A DNA stretch of 64,000 bases from contig NZ_RBAK01000001.1 of the NCBI RefSeq assembly GCF_003626595.1, positions 744,001-808,000 on the forward strand, read 5' to 3'. The notes under the pieces were generated by a model. The model searched no databases, was not told the origin of the DNA, and saw only the letters and a program-made list of their open reading frames with translations. Positions 40,531 through 53,376 of this stretch are shown here, piece by piece. The stretch comes from Micromonospora endolithica (GTDB lineage: Bacteria; Actinomycetota; Actinomycetes; Mycobacteriales; Micromonosporaceae). Position 1 is the stretch's first letter. The number at the start of each line of letters is the position of its first letter. The translations under genes were made by a program, and so were the position numbers.

Positions 40531-42522
40531 ATGGACACACAGGTCGCCGACACGTTGCTGGGCTCGCTGATCGACGGGCGCTACCGCATCCGCGGTCGCG
40601 TGGCTCGTGGCGGCATGGCGACCGTCTACACCGCCACCGACGAGCGCCTGGAGCGCACCGTGGCGGTCAAGATCATTCACCCGTCCCAGAAGCCGGACAC
40701 CCGGGCCCGGATGGCCGGCTTCGTGGCGCGGTTCACCGACGAGGCGAAGACCATCGCGCGGCTGACCCACCCCAACGTGGTCGCCGTCTACGACCAGGGC
40801 ACCCACGCCGGCATGCCCTACCTGGTGATGGAGTACGTGCGCGGCCGCACCCTGCGTGACGTGCTGGCCGAGCGCCGCCGACTGAACCCGGACGAGGCGC
40901 TCGCCATCACCGAGCAGATGCTCGCCGCGATCGCCGCCGCGCACCGGGCCGGGCTGGTCCACCGGGACGTCAAGCCGGAGAACGTGCTGGTCGCCGAGGC
41001 GCCCACCGGGGGTGCGGCCAACCTGATCGACAGCGTGGTCAAGGTGGCCGACTTCGGGCTGGCCCGGGCGGTCGAGGCGAGCGCCGACGACGAGCAGGGC
41101 ACCCAGCTGATGGCCACCGTGGCGTACGTCGCGCCGGAGCTGGTCACCGACGGCCACGCCGACCCGCGGACGGACGTCTACTCGGCGGGCATCGTCCTGT
41201 TCGAGATGCTCACCGGCCGGGTGCCCTACGACGGCGACCGGCCGGTCGAGGTCGCCTGGCAGCACGTCGACCGCGACGTGCCGGCGCCCTCGACCCTGGT
41301 GCCCGGGCTGCCCCGGGCGCTGGACGACCTGGTCGGCCGGGCCACCCGCCGGGACCCGGGCGCCCGTCCGACCGACGCCGGCGCGATGCTGGCCGAGGTG
41401 CAGGTCGCCCGGGACGACCTGGGCAACCCCAACACGCGTACCGCGGTGCTGCGCCGGGTGACCGACGAGCCGATGGCTCAGCCGACCATGATGGTCGCGG
41501 CGGTCCAGCCGGCGCAGCGGCCCACCTGGGCCCGACTGCCCGAGACCGGCGGCGGGCAGCGGGCCGGCCGACGCCGGGCGGCGCCGGAGCAGGGCGACGA
41601 CCTCTGGTCCCGGCTCGGCGCGCTGCGCGCCCGGGTGCTCGGTGACCCTCGGGGCCGGGTCGCGGTGGCCGCCGCCGTGGTGGTCCTCGGCCTGGTCGCG
41701 GCCATCGGTGGCTGGTGGGTCGGCGTCGGTCGCTACACGGTCGCGCCCCAACTGGTCAGCCTCAGCAAGGCCGAGGCCGAGTCGCAGGCCACCCGCGGCG
41801 GTTTCCAGCTGGCGTACGCCGAGCCGCGGTTCGACGAGAAGGTCCCGAAGGACGGCGTCCTCGCCCAGGACCCGAGTTCGGCCAGCCGGATCGAGAAGGG
41901 CGGCACCATCACGCTGACGCTCTCCCTCGGCCCGGAACGGTTCGGGGTGCCCGACGTGGTGGGCAAGGAGTTCGAGCTGGCCGAGGCCGACCTGGCCGAC
42001 GCCAAGCTGGTGGTTGCCAGGGGCACCGCCCGCTACGACGACAACCTGCCCGAGGGCGTGGTGGTGGACACCAACCCGAAGGTGGGCGCCCAGGTCAAGC
42101 CCGGCGACAAGGTGACCGTGATCCTCAGCAAGGGCCGTGCGCCGATCACGGTGCCGAACGTGGTCGGCAAGAACCTCAACGAGGCCCGGGCGATCCTCGC
42201 CCAACTGGGTCTGGTGCTGGTCGAGCCGCCCACCGGGAAGGAATCGGACAAACCCAAGGACGAGGTGCTCGGGCAGAGCCCGGCCGACGGCGCCGGCGTG
42301 GAGAAGGGCACCCAGGTCAAGCTGGAGATCAGCAACGGGCCGCCGCTGGTCGTGGTGCCCCGGGTGGTCGACCTGCCGTGCCCGCAGGCCAAGCAGACCC
42401 TGGAGAGCCAGGGCTTCCCGGTCGCCGTGCAGTTCAACCCGAACGGCCTGACCCGCTTCCAGAACCCCGGCGAGAACGCCCAGGTGCCACCGGGCACCCA
42501 GGTCACCATCGGATGCCTGTGA
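40531..42522 (+). CDS. Serine/threonine protein kinase with PASTA domains (PknL position)
   Basis: A 663-residue membrane kinase. The kinase domain (about 18-290) has the Gly loop GRVARGGMATVY (22-33), Lys47 in VAVKIIH, catalytic HRDVKPEN (144-151), DFGLARA and an activation loop ending in TVAYVAPE. A Pro/Arg-rich linker and one membrane helix (about 379-400) lead to four extracellular PASTA repeats (starting near VAPQLVSLS, FGVPDVVGK, ITVPNVVGK and VVVPRVVDL) that sense peptidoglycan or lipid II. By position it is the PknL orthologue, but M. tuberculosis PknL as I recall it lacks PASTA domains. It overlaps the endonuclease IV gene by 4 bases. ATG at 40531 follows three short direct repeats. 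Confidence 0.94.
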   Translation: MDTQVADTLLGSLIDGRYRIRGRVARGGMATVYTATDERLERTVAVKIIHPSQKPDTRARMAGFVARFTDEAKTIARLTHPNVVAVYDQGTHAGMPYLVMEYVRGRTLRDVLAERRRLNPDEALAITEQMLAAIAAAHRAGLVHRDVKPENVLVAEAPTGGAANLIDSVVKVADFGLARAVEASADDEQGTQLMATVAYVAPELVTDGHADPRTDVYSAGIVLFEMLTGRVPYDGDRPVEVAWQHVDRDVPAPSTLVPGLPRALDDLVGRATRRDPGARPTDAGAMLAEVQVARDDLGNPNTRTAVLRRVTDEPMAQPTMMVAAVQPAQRPTWARLPETGGGQRAGRRRAAPEQGDDLWSRLGALRARVLGDPRGRVAVAAAVVVLGLVAAIGGWWVGVGRYTVAPQLVSLSKAEAESQATRGGFQLAYAEPRFDEKVPKDGVLAQDPSSASRIEKGGTITLTLSLGPERFGVPDVVGKEFELAEADLADAKLVVARGTARYDDNLPEGVVVDTNPKVGAQVKPGDKVTVILSKGRAPITVPNVVGKNLNEARAILAQLGLVLVEPPTGKESDKPKDEVLGQSPADGAGVEKGTQVKLEISNGPPLVVVPRVVDLPCPQAKQTLESQGFPVAVQFNPNGLTRFQNPGENAQVPPGTQVTIGCL

Positions 42523-43388
42523 CGACCGTGGACGCCTACCGGCCGGTCGGCACGCACACGCCGACCTCCGGCGGTCTGGCGAAGGCGGCCCTGCCGTACG
42601 TGGACGCGACCGGCGCCGAGGTGGTGCAGGTCTATGTCTCCAACTCGCGGGGCTGGGCGCTGCCCCCGGGTGACCCGGCGCAGGACGTGCTGTTCCGCGA
42701 CGGCTGCGCCGAGCGGGACGTCCCGGTGTTCATCCACGCCTCACTGCTGGTCAACCTGGGCTCCCCCACCGCCGCGACGGTGCAGCGGTCCGCGGAGACC
42801 CTGGCACACGCCCTGCGCCGGGGCACCGCGATCGGGGCCCGTGGGGTGGTGTTCCACGCCGGCAGCGCGGTCGACGCGGGACACGCGGACGCGGCGATGA
42901 CCCAGGTTCGCGAGACGCTGCTCCCCCTGCTGGACTCGGTCGCCGCGGCCGGTGGACCGATGCTGCTCGTCGAGCCCAGCGCCGGCGGCGGCCGGTCCCT
43001 GGCCTCGCGGGTCGAGCAGCTCGGGCCCTACCTGGACGCGGTCGAGCGGCACCCCTGGCTCGGGGTCTGCTTCGACACCTGCCACGCGTGGGCGGCCGGG
43101 CACGACCTGGCCGCCGAGGGCGGCATGACCGCGACCCTGGACACCCTGGTGGCGACGGTGGGTGCGGGCCGGCTGCGGCTGGTGCACGCCAACGACTCGA
43201 AGGACCTGTGCGGCTCCACCCGGGACCGGCACGAGAACATCGGCAAGGGCTCGATCGGCGAGCCCGCCTTCGCCGAGCTGATGGCGCATCCGGCCACGGC
43301 CGGCATCCCGGTCGTGGTGGAGACCCCGACCGAGAAGCACGAGGGGCACGCCGTCGACGTGGCGACCCTCAAACGCCTCCGCCCCTGA
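42519..43388 (+). CDS. Endonuclease IV (deoxyribonuclease IV) family protein
   Basis: A 289-residue TIM-barrel AP endonuclease. Metal-ligand motifs are GVVFHAGS (His), LLVEPSAGGG (Glu; the usual ENTAG reads EPSAG), CFDTCHAWAAGHD (Asp, His), RLVHANDSK (His, Asp), DRHENIGKGSIG (Asp, His) and VVETPTEKH (Glu). The enzyme incises abasic sites and 3'-blocked ends in base excision repair. GTG at 42519 overlaps the kinase stop (GTGA), my preferred start; ATG at 42513 is two codons earlier. Being coupled to a membrane kinase is odd and may be only positional. Confidence 0.9.
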   Translation: MTTVDAYRPVGTHTPTSGGLAKAALPYVDATGAEVVQVYVSNSRGWALPPGDPAQDVLFRDGCAERDVPVFIHASLLVNLGSPTAATVQRSAETLAHALRRGTAIGARGVVFHAGSAVDAGHADAAMTQVRETLLPLLDSVAAAGGPMLLVEPSAGGGRSLASRVEQLGPYLDAVERHPWLGVCFDTCHAWAAGHDLAAEGGMTATLDTLVATVGAGRLRLVHANDSKDLCGSTRDRHENIGKGSIGEPAFAELMAHPATAGIPVVVETPTEKHEGHAVDVATLKRLRP

Positions 43389-43397
43389 CCGCCCGGG

Positions 43398-45900
<2,503 letters not shown>

Positions 45901-45915
45901 TCACCGACGGGCAGT

Positions 45916-46401
45916 TCAGGGGGTCGCGGCGGGCTCCGGGGTGTTGCCGCCGGGCGCCTCGCCGGCGATGCACCAGTCGGCACCGTCGCGGGTGACGGTG
46001 AACAGCAGCGCCCGGGTCACCTTCCGCGAGCCGACGGTCACCGAGACGGAGGCGCTGACCTGCTGGCCGAGCCCGCCCGCCCGGACGTCGACGATCTCCG
46101 CCTGCGGCACCTGGAAGTGGTCGGCGAAGTCGCCGTTGGGGCCGGTCGCGGACGCGTCGAAGCTCTGGTGCAGGGCGGCGCAGAGTTGGCTGCGCCCGGC
46201 CGCGACGTCCTTGGCGGTCATCGCGTCGAGGTAGGCCTGGACCCGCTCGCGGGACTTCGCGGCGGCCTCCTCGGCGGGGGCCCGGCCGGGTTTCTCGGCG
46301 GGCTTCTCGTCGTCCCCGACGATCCCGCATCCGAGCAGGGCCGACGGCAGGACGGCCAGGGCCAGCACAACCGTCGCCACCCTCCGGTGCGTCACCCGCA
46401 T
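45916..46401 (-). CDS. Putative lipoprotein
   Basis: A 161-residue secreted protein with a lipobox: MRVTHRRVATVVLALAVLPSALLGC, Cys25 being the lipidation site. The mature part is acidic/basic mixed with AKSRERVQAYLDAMTAKDVAAGRSQLCAALHQSFD and VSVTVGSRKVTRALLFTVTRDGADWCIAGEAPGG, a layout like NTF2-like/DUF4878 domains of actinobacterial lipoproteins. Two Cys residues (in QLC and WCI) may form a disulfide. ATG at 46401 has GGAGG 8 bases upstream; an in-frame start eight codons earlier is less likely. It stands alone between aroG and an AraC regulator gene. Function unknown. Confidence 0.82.
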   Translation of the reverse strand: MRVTHRRVATVVLALAVLPSALLGCGIVGDDEKPAEKPGRAPAEEAAAKSRERVQAYLDAMTAKDVAAGRSQLCAALHQSFDASATGPNGDFADHFQVPQAEIVDVRAGGLGQQVSASVSVTVGSRKVTRALLFTVTRDGADWCIAGEAPGGNTPEPAATP

Positions 46402-46614
46402 CGCCACCTCCGTCGCCACCGGCATCGAACCCGTTGACCGGCGAGTCTGTCACATCGGTCCCGGCTCATGTCGCTCCCGTGGCACCGGAGGTCGCCGCCA
46501 CCGCCAGAAGGACCGGCCCCAGACGTCGCCGAAGGCGCCACCCGGACCGACCGGAGGCGTCGCGGGCGGCGCGCTGGCCCGGCGGGACCCGGCGTAGGAC
46601 GATGTCCGCGGGAG

Positions 46615-47607
46615 GTGATCGGCATCCTCACGGTCACATCGGTCGACACGGCGCACCTCGATCCGAGCGAGCGGTTCGACTTCTGGCACGACCTGGTGGC
46701 CCGGGAGTCCGCCAGCGCCCGGATCAGCAGCGCGCACGCCGCCGACTTCACCGCCTCCGCCCGGGTCGTCGACCTCGGCACGGTCAAGCTCTCCGCGTGG
46801 CGGTACCCGTCGCTGGACCTGCGCCGCACCGCACGGATGATCAGCAGCACCGATCCGGAGCTGTACCAGTTGGCGCTGCCCCTGTCCGGCCGGGGCACGG
46901 TGACCCAGCAGGAGCGGACCGGCCCGCTCGACCCGGGCGGCTTCGCCCTCATCGACACGGTCCGTCCGCACGGGTCGTCCCACCGGCCGGTCGCCGCCTC
47001 CCGGCTGCCGCTGTCGACCCTGACCGCCCTGATCCCGCACAGCGCCCTGCCGGTCCCCCACTACCGCGACGGAGGGTCCCGGATCGGCCGGATCCCCGCC
47101 GACCGGGGGATGGGCCTGCTTTTGGCCCAGTTCCTCCGCCAGGTCGTCGACCACCCCGAGCAGTACGCCCCCGCCGACGCCACCCGGCTGGACGCCGCCG
47201 CCCTCGCCCTGATCGCCGGCACGGTCGCCGCCGGCCTGGGCGCGGAGGACGCCCTGCCCGCCGAGGTCCGGGCCGGTGGCCTGCGGGCCCGGATCGAGGC
47301 GTTCGTCCGGCGGAACCTGGACGACCCGGCGCTGGGCCCGGCGACGGTGGCGCAGGCGCACCATCTCTCGGTCCGCTCGCTGCACCGGCTGTTCGAGGGG
47401 TCGCCGACCACGGTCGCGGCGCTGATCCGCACGCTGCGACTCCAGCGGTGCCGGCAGGACCTCGAAGACCGGCGACTGCGACATCTCTCGGTCCGGGACA
47501 TCGGCCGCCGGCGGGGCTTCAGCGATCCCGCCCACTTCAACCGGGTGTTCCGCGCCGCGTACGGGATCTCCCCGGGCGAGCACCGGCAACGATCCGACGG
47601 CGGCTGA
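46615..47607 (+). CDS. AraC-family transcriptional regulator
   Basis: A 330-residue regulator of the AraC/XylS type with an N-terminal ligand-binding domain of the AraC_binding_2 class (FDFWHDLVARESASARIS, LYQLALPLSGRGTVTQQER, LIDTVRPHG) and a C-terminal pair of helix-turn-helix motifs (LGPATVAQAHHLSVRSLHRLFEG and LSVRDIGRRRGFSDPAHFNRVFRAAYGISPGEHR). The start is uncertain: GTG at 46615 is the first plausible codon with homology after it, but its ribosome site (GGGAGG) overlaps it. It converges on the chitinase gene; whether it controls the secreted glycosidases here is unknown. Confidence 0.88.
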   Translation: MIGILTVTSVDTAHLDPSERFDFWHDLVARESASARISSAHAADFTASARVVDLGTVKLSAWRYPSLDLRRTARMISSTDPELYQLALPLSGRGTVTQQERTGPLDPGGFALIDTVRPHGSSHRPVAASRLPLSTLTALIPHSALPVPHYRDGGSRIGRIPADRGMGLLLAQFLRQVVDHPEQYAPADATRLDAAALALIAGTVAAGLGAEDALPAEVRAGGLRARIEAFVRRNLDDPALGPATVAQAHHLSVRSLHRLFEGSPTTVAALIRTLRLQRCRQDLEDRRLRHLSVRDIGRRRGFSDPAHFNRVFRAAYGISPGEHRQRSDGG

Positions 47608-47613
47608 CGCGCG

Positions 47614-47649
47614 GGCGGGGAGGGACCCGGTGCATGGTCCCTCCCCGCC
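47614..47649. terminator. Bidirectional hairpin between AraC and chitinase genes
   Basis: Perfect 14-base inverted repeat GGCGGGGAGGGACC / GGTCCCTCCCCGCC with an 8-base loop, 7 bases after the AraC-gene stop and 28 bases after the chitinase stop on the other strand. Confidence 0.75.
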
Positions 47650-47676
47650 GTGTGGGTGGTGCGTCGGCACTCGGCG

Positions 47677-49305
<1,629 letters not shown>

Positions 49306-49327
49306 GTGGCGTCACCCCAAACAGTTA

Positions 49328-49338
49328 GGAAACTTTCC
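49328..49338 (-). promoter_or_regulatory. GGAAAGTTTCC-type operator before chitinase
   Basis: Minus strand GGAAAGTTTCC, extended to GGAAAGTTTCCTAAC. It resembles the operator described for ROK-family regulators of polysaccharide genes in streptomycetes (CsnR type, from memory). No DasR-type site is seen. It lies close to the start codon, fitting repression. Confidence 0.5.
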
Positions 49339-49497
49339 AGAAGATGCTGAGACGCTACTCACGGCGTCATCACTTCGTCAAGATGTGCATCTATCGATTT
49401 CCGGTGGGAGCGTGACCGCCCGTCCGGACCGCCCGGCTCGACCGACCGTGGCGGCATCTCCCGCGCCCGCCCCGGCGGAACCCCGATCGCGGCGGCG

Positions 49498-49503
49498 TAG
49501 CCT
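49498..49503 (+). promoter_or_regulatory. -10 hexamer of the peroxidase gene, leaderless
   Basis: TAGCCT exactly six bases before the ATG at 49510. Confidence 0.6.
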
Positions 49504-49509
49504 CGCCCC

Positions 49510-50004
49510 ATGACCGTCTTCGACATCCGGATCGACGCCTTGGGCGGCGGACCCGCCGACCTCGCGCGGTACCGCGACCACGCGCTGCTGGTCGTCAACG
49601 TGGCCAGTCGCTGCGGCCTGACCCCGCAGTACGCCGGCCTCCAGTCCCTGCACGACGAGTACGCCGACCGCGGTCTGGTGGTGCTGGGCGTGCCGTGCAA
49701 CCAGTTCGCCGGGCAGGAGCCGGGCAGCGCCGCGGAGATCAGCGACTTCTGCCAGGTCAACTACGGGGTGACCTTTCCGCTGACCGAGAAGGTGGACGTC
49801 AACGGCCCGGACCGGCACCCGCTGTACGCCGCGCTGGCGGACACCCCGGACGCCGACGGGCACGCCGGGGATGTGCGGTGGAACTTCGAGAAGTTCCTGG
49901 TGGGCCCGGACGGCGCGGTGGCCGCGCGGTTCGCCCCGACCGTCGCACCGGACGCCGCCGAGCTGCGCGCCGCGATCGAGAAGGTCCTGCCGCCGGCCGC
50001 CTGA
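49510..50004 (+). CDS. Glutathione peroxidase family (thiol) peroxidase
   Basis: A 164-residue GPx-fold peroxidase. The peroxidatic Cys35 is in NVASRCGLTPQY, with partner residues in VPCNQFAGQEPGS (Gln) and RWNFEKFLVGPDG (Trp, Asn). Cys (not selenocysteine) is encoded. A second Cys in PCNQF and one in ISDFCQVNYG (82-91) could be the resolving residues, which suggests a thioredoxin-dependent enzyme, since actinomycetes use mycothiol rather than glutathione. The transcript looks leaderless. It stands alone between two large secreted glycosidases transcribed from the other strand. Confidence 0.94.
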   Translation: MTVFDIRIDALGGGPADLARYRDHALLVVNVASRCGLTPQYAGLQSLHDEYADRGLVVLGVPCNQFAGQEPGSAAEISDFCQVNYGVTFPLTEKVDVNGPDRHPLYAALADTPDADGHAGDVRWNFEKFLVGPDGAVAARFAPTVAPDAAELRAAIEKVLPPAA

Positions 50005-50008
50005 CCGA

Positions 50009-50042
50009 CGGAGGGCCCCGGGGTACGCCCCGGGGCCCTCCG
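50009..50042. terminator. Bidirectional hairpin between peroxidase and GH44 genes
   Basis: Perfect 15-base inverted repeat CGGAGGGCCCCGGGG / CCCCGGGGCCCTCCG with a TACG tetraloop, starting 4 bases after the peroxidase stop and ending 10 bases before the stop of the convergent glucanase. Confidence 0.8.
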
Positions 50043-50052
50043 CGGTGCGGTG

Positions 50053-52326
50053 TCAGTTACCGCACGCCTGGCCGTTGAGCGTGAACGCCGTCGGCGTCGG
50101 GTTCTGCCCCGACCAGGTGCCGTTGAAGCCGATGCTGGTCGAGGCGCCCGGGGCGAGCCGGCCGTTCCAGCCCATGCTGTCCGCGGTGACGCTCACCCCG
50201 GTCTGCCGCCAGGTCGCCGACCAGCCCTGGCCGACCCGCTGCCCGGCGTTCGGGAAGTCGAAGGCCAGCCGCCAGCCGTCGATCGGGACGGCGGTGCCGT
50301 TGGTGATGGTGACGGTCGCGGTGAAGCCGCCCGGCCAGCTGTTCGCCGCGTACGCCACCCGGCAGGCGCCGTCCGGTCGGTGCGCGGTGCGGGCCACCAG
50401 TTCCGGCGAGGCCGCCGAGACGTTGCCCGCCGCGTCCCGCGCGGTCACCACGAAGGTGTACGACCGGTCCGACGACAGCCCGGTGACGGTGACCGACGGG
50501 CCGGTGCTGCTGGCCACCTTCACGGTGGTGCCGCCGTCCACCCGGTGCACGTCGTAGCCGGCCACCCCGACGTCGTCGGTGGACGCCGCCCAGCTCAACG
50601 CGATGCTGTTGCCGGTGACAGCGCCCGCCACCGGCTTACCGGGCGCGGTCGGCGCGGTGGTGTCCTCGCCGGCGCCGCGCGGCAGCACGATCATGGTCAC
50701 CGAGTTGGCGCCGAAGGTGCCGGTGAAGCCGGTGGCACCGACCGGCTGGTCCGCCTGGCGCACGATGCCGGTCAGGTCCGCGCCGCTGTAGCGGTAGACC
50801 TCGGCGGTGCCGGTGGAGGCGCCGGTGAGCGAGACCGGGCTGGTCAGCTCGTCGCCGGTCTTGTTCACCACGACCATGGTCAGCGCTCCGTCGCCGCTCC
50901 GCTCGGCCGCGTAGATCGCCAGCTTCCCCTGGTCGGCGCTGGTGGCCCGCACCGAGGTATCGCCGAACGCCCCGCCCCGGCCGTCGTAGTTGCGGTAGAT
51001 CCGGAAGGCGTGGGCCACCGGCTGGTCGGCCTCCGGCGCGGTCCACAGGTTGGCCATGTCCAGGCCCTCGCGGCCGAAGATGCCGAGGATGTCGGCCTGG
51101 GTGAGCGCCCCGTTGAGGTGCCCGTACGCGCCCCAGTTGTACTCGGTGATCGCGACCTTCGTGCCGGGGTAGTGCCGGTCCACCAGCTCCCGCATCCGCG
51201 GGATCATCCGCACCGGCTGGTCGATCCAGCTCTCGTCGACGTACGTCGGGTCCCAGAGCTGCCGGGTGGAGCGCAGCCGACGCTCCTGGGTGGCCGCGTC
51301 GCCGGGCTCGTTGCTGTGCACACCGGCCTGCTGCGGGTAGATGTGGATGTCGAAGTAGTCCAGGATGCGCTCGCCGTGCTCCTGCTCGTAGGCGCGCATC
51401 TGGTCCAGGTACCAGGGGCCGAGCTCCTGACCGTCGTGGGCGGCCCGGTCCGGCGGGTTCGACCAGCAGCCGGTACGCGAGCAGACGTCCTGGTCGAGGC
51501 CGGAGAAGCGGATCGAGTTGAGTCCCCAGCCGACCGGCCCCAGGGTCTTCGCGTCCGGGTCCGCCCCCTTGATCGCCGCGGCGTACGCGTACGTCCGGTC
51601 CCGCAGCTCGTCGTAGCCGAGCCCCTCGGGGCGGACGTCGCGGTGGGTGGCGTGCCACAGGTCCGGCTCGTTGTCCAGGTTGTAGAACTGCACACCGCCG
51701 TCGGCCGCGCCGCCGAACTGGGTCTTCAGGTGCGTGACGAAGTCGGCGGCGTACTCCGGGCCGACCGCCACGCTGGTGTCGGTCGGGTCGTTGCCGGTGA
51801 TCGGCGTGCCGTCCGGCTTCTTCCCGTTGCCGCAGTCCGGCGCCCACTGGTCGGTGGACTCCTGCGGGCCGTACTTGGCCACGCTGAAGCCGCAGGCGCG
51901 GGCCCGGTCCTTGGCCACCCAGCCGATCATCGGCAGCGTCATCAGCGTCCCGGTCCCGGTCGCCTTGTTCGCCGCGACGAACTCGTCGCTGTCGGAGCCC
52001 TTCGGCAGGCTGGCCGGGTCGGGATTGTCGTTCGGGATGTTCTCGAAGTACCAGTCCGAGGCCCGGTTGGTGGTGTCGTTGCGGAAGTTGTAGCGGGTGG
52101 TGGCGTTGCCGCCGTACCGGTTGACCGGCAGCCGGATGTCGCGGGCCAACTCCTCGGAGGCGAAGTTCATCCCGTAGACGTACGGACTGATCGGGTGCCG
52201 GCCGGCGGTGACGTCGACGGCGAGCGACGGCCCCGGGGCGGCAGCGGTGGCGGTGGACGGTGCAGGGACGACGGCGCCGACCGTGGCGGCCAACGCCACG
52301 GGCAGCAGCATGGTGCGAAATCGCAC
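50053..52326 (-). CDS. Secreted GH44 endoglucanase/xyloglucanase with Fn3 and CBM2
   Basis: A 757-residue modular exoenzyme. A signal peptide (about 1-29) is followed by a GH44 catalytic region: ISPYVYGMNFASEELA, RYGGNATTRYNFRNDTTNRASDWYFEN, VQFYNLDNEPDLWHATHRDV with the acid/base Glu in DNEP, and KVAITEYNWGAYGHLNGAL with the nucleophile Glu in TEYNWG. Then comes a fibronectin type III module (about 548-635, TAPGKPVAGAVTGNSIALSWAASTDDVGVAGYDVHR) and a C-terminal CBM2 (about 650-757). It should cut beta-1,4-glucans such as xyloglucan or CMC. GTG at 52326 has AAAGGTAAAGG upstream; ATG five codons on is possible. Confidence 0.94.
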   Translation of the reverse strand: MRFRTMLLPVALAATVGAVVPAPSTATAAAPGPSLAVDVTAGRHPISPYVYGMNFASEELARDIRLPVNRYGGNATTRYNFRNDTTNRASDWYFENIPNDNPDPASLPKGSDSDEFVAANKATGTGTLMTLPMIGWVAKDRARACGFSVAKYGPQESTDQWAPDCGNGKKPDGTPITGNDPTDTSVAVGPEYAADFVTHLKTQFGGAADGGVQFYNLDNEPDLWHATHRDVRPEGLGYDELRDRTYAYAAAIKGADPDAKTLGPVGWGLNSIRFSGLDQDVCSRTGCWSNPPDRAAHDGQELGPWYLDQMRAYEQEHGERILDYFDIHIYPQQAGVHSNEPGDAATQERRLRSTRQLWDPTYVDESWIDQPVRMIPRMRELVDRHYPGTKVAITEYNWGAYGHLNGALTQADILGIFGREGLDMANLWTAPEADQPVAHAFRIYRNYDGRGGAFGDTSVRATSADQGKLAIYAAERSGDGALTMVVVNKTGDELTSPVSLTGASTGTAEVYRYSGADLTGIVRQADQPVGATGFTGTFGANSVTMIVLPRGAGEDTTAPTAPGKPVAGAVTGNSIALSWAASTDDVGVAGYDVHRVDGGTTVKVASSTGPSVTVTGLSSDRSYTFVVTARDAAGNVSAASPELVARTAHRPDGACRVAYAANSWPGGFTATVTITNGTAVPIDGWRLAFDFPNAGQRVGQGWSATWRQTGVSVTADSMGWNGRLAPGASTSIGFNGTWSGQNPTPTAFTLNGQACGN

Positions 52327-52363
52327 GGCCTTTACCTTTCGGTGGGGGTTCAGGCCGTCGATG

Positions 52364-52400
52364 GGAGCGCCGCACCAGGATTACGGTTTCCTGGCGCTCC
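52364..52400 (-). promoter_or_regulatory. Compound inverted repeat upstream of GH44 gene
   Basis: GGAGCG...CCAGGA-ttacggtt-TCCTGG-CGCTCC. The inner and outer arms are complementary, with a five-base bulge on one side. It begins 38 bases before the start codon and contains TGGGAGCGC (52362-52370), a half-site resembling the cellulose-regulon CebR operator TGGGAGCGCTCCCA. Operator or leader hairpin. Confidence 0.4.
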
Positions 52401-52501
52401 GTCAACACCCGGTCACGATCAGCAGTACGTTGAGGACGGCCGGGCGATTGTCGACCAGCCCGGTGGGGAATGCCGGCACAGTGGACGGAGTTGGGACCGG
52501 T

Positions 52502-53176
52502 ATGACAACCGTGGGACTTATCGGCAGTGGCAACATCGGCGGCACGGTGGCCCGGCTGGCGGTGGACGCCGGCTACGACGTGGTGCTGAGCAACTCGCGC
52601 GGACCGGAGACCCTCAAGGATCTGGTGGACGAGCTGGGTCCGCGGGCCCGCGCCGCGACGGCGGCCGAGGCCGCCCGGGACGGTGACCTGGTGGTGGTCA
52701 CCATTCCGCTCAAGGCGTACCGGGACGTGCCGGCGGAACCGCTGGCCGGCAAGGTGGTCATCGACACCAACAACTACTATCCGCAGCGCGACGGCCAGAT
52801 CCCGGAGCTGGACTCCGGCGCGACCACCAGCAGCGAGCTGCTCCAGCGGCACCTGCCGGACTCCCGGGTGGTCAAGCTCTTCAACAACATCTACTTCTCC
52901 CACCTGCGGTCGCTGGCCCGGCCGACCGGCAGCGCCGACCGCAGCGCGTTGCCGATCGCCGGTGACGACGCCGGCGCCAAGGCCGAGGTCACCGCCTTCC
53001 TGGACCGGGTCGGCTACGACGCGGTGGACGCCGGCCCGCTCGCCGAGGGCTGGCGCTACCAGCCGGACACGCCCGCGTACGGGATCGTCTACATGGTCGA
53101 CCCGCAGGACTGGGAACGAGAGGCGCCCGGCGACGCCGCGAAGGTCCGCTCGGCCCTGGCCGCCGCCACCCGCTGA
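52502..53176 (+). CDS. NADPH-dependent F420 reductase family protein
   Basis: A 224-residue oxidoreductase of the F420:NADP/NADPH-dependent reductase fold. The Rossmann motif is VGLIGSGNIGGTVARLAVDAGYDVVLSNSRGPE (4-36), where Asn31-Ser32-Arg33 would bind NADP phosphate. VVVTIPLKAYRDVPAEPLAGKVVIDTNNYYPQRDG and VKLFNNIYFSHLRSLARP follow. It may reduce cofactor F420 or be a related dehydrogenase. ATG at 52502 with GGGA upstream. It is divergent from the GH44 gene and ends in a strong hairpin at 53179-53214. Confidence 0.88.
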   Translation: MTTVGLIGSGNIGGTVARLAVDAGYDVVLSNSRGPETLKDLVDELGPRARAATAAEAARDGDLVVVTIPLKAYRDVPAEPLAGKVVIDTNNYYPQRDGQIPELDSGATTSSELLQRHLPDSRVVKLFNNIYFSHLRSLARPTGSADRSALPIAGDDAGAKAEVTAFLDRVGYDAVDAGPLAEGWRYQPDTPAYGIVYMVDPQDWEREAPGDAAKVRSALAAATR

Positions 53177-53178
53177 CC

Positions 53179-53214
53179 ACCCGCCCGTTCCGGTCCACCC
53201 GGACCGGAACGGGC
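53179..53214 (+). terminator. Strong terminator-like hairpin after F420 reductase
   Basis: Perfect 16-base inverted repeat (CCGCCCGTTCCGGTCC / GGACCGGAACGGGCGG) with an ACCC loop, two bases after the stop codon. No U tract. A CGCGACAC octamer repeated three times (53243-53266) follows. Confidence 0.75.
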
Positions 53215-53317
53215 GGCGTCCCGCGCGTCCGCCCGCCGCACCCGCGACACCGCGACACCGCGACACCGCGAGACGGTGCCGGAAGGGCGGGCGGGCACCG
53301 TGTCCGAGTTGCGTCCT

Positions 53318-53335
53318 AGTCCCATTAACGGGACT
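53318..53335 (+). promoter_or_regulatory. AGTCCC-ATTAAC-GGGACT dyad in the DUF4397 promoter
   Basis: Perfect six-base arms around six AT-rich bases, 42-59 bases before the DUF4397 start, overlapping a TCCTAGT stretch. It is a candidate operator or alternative-sigma promoter element for the DUF4397-sortase pair. Confidence 0.5.
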
Positions 53336-53376
53336 CTGGGGGGCGGACACCCGTACCGGACGCCACCGGAGGCGAC

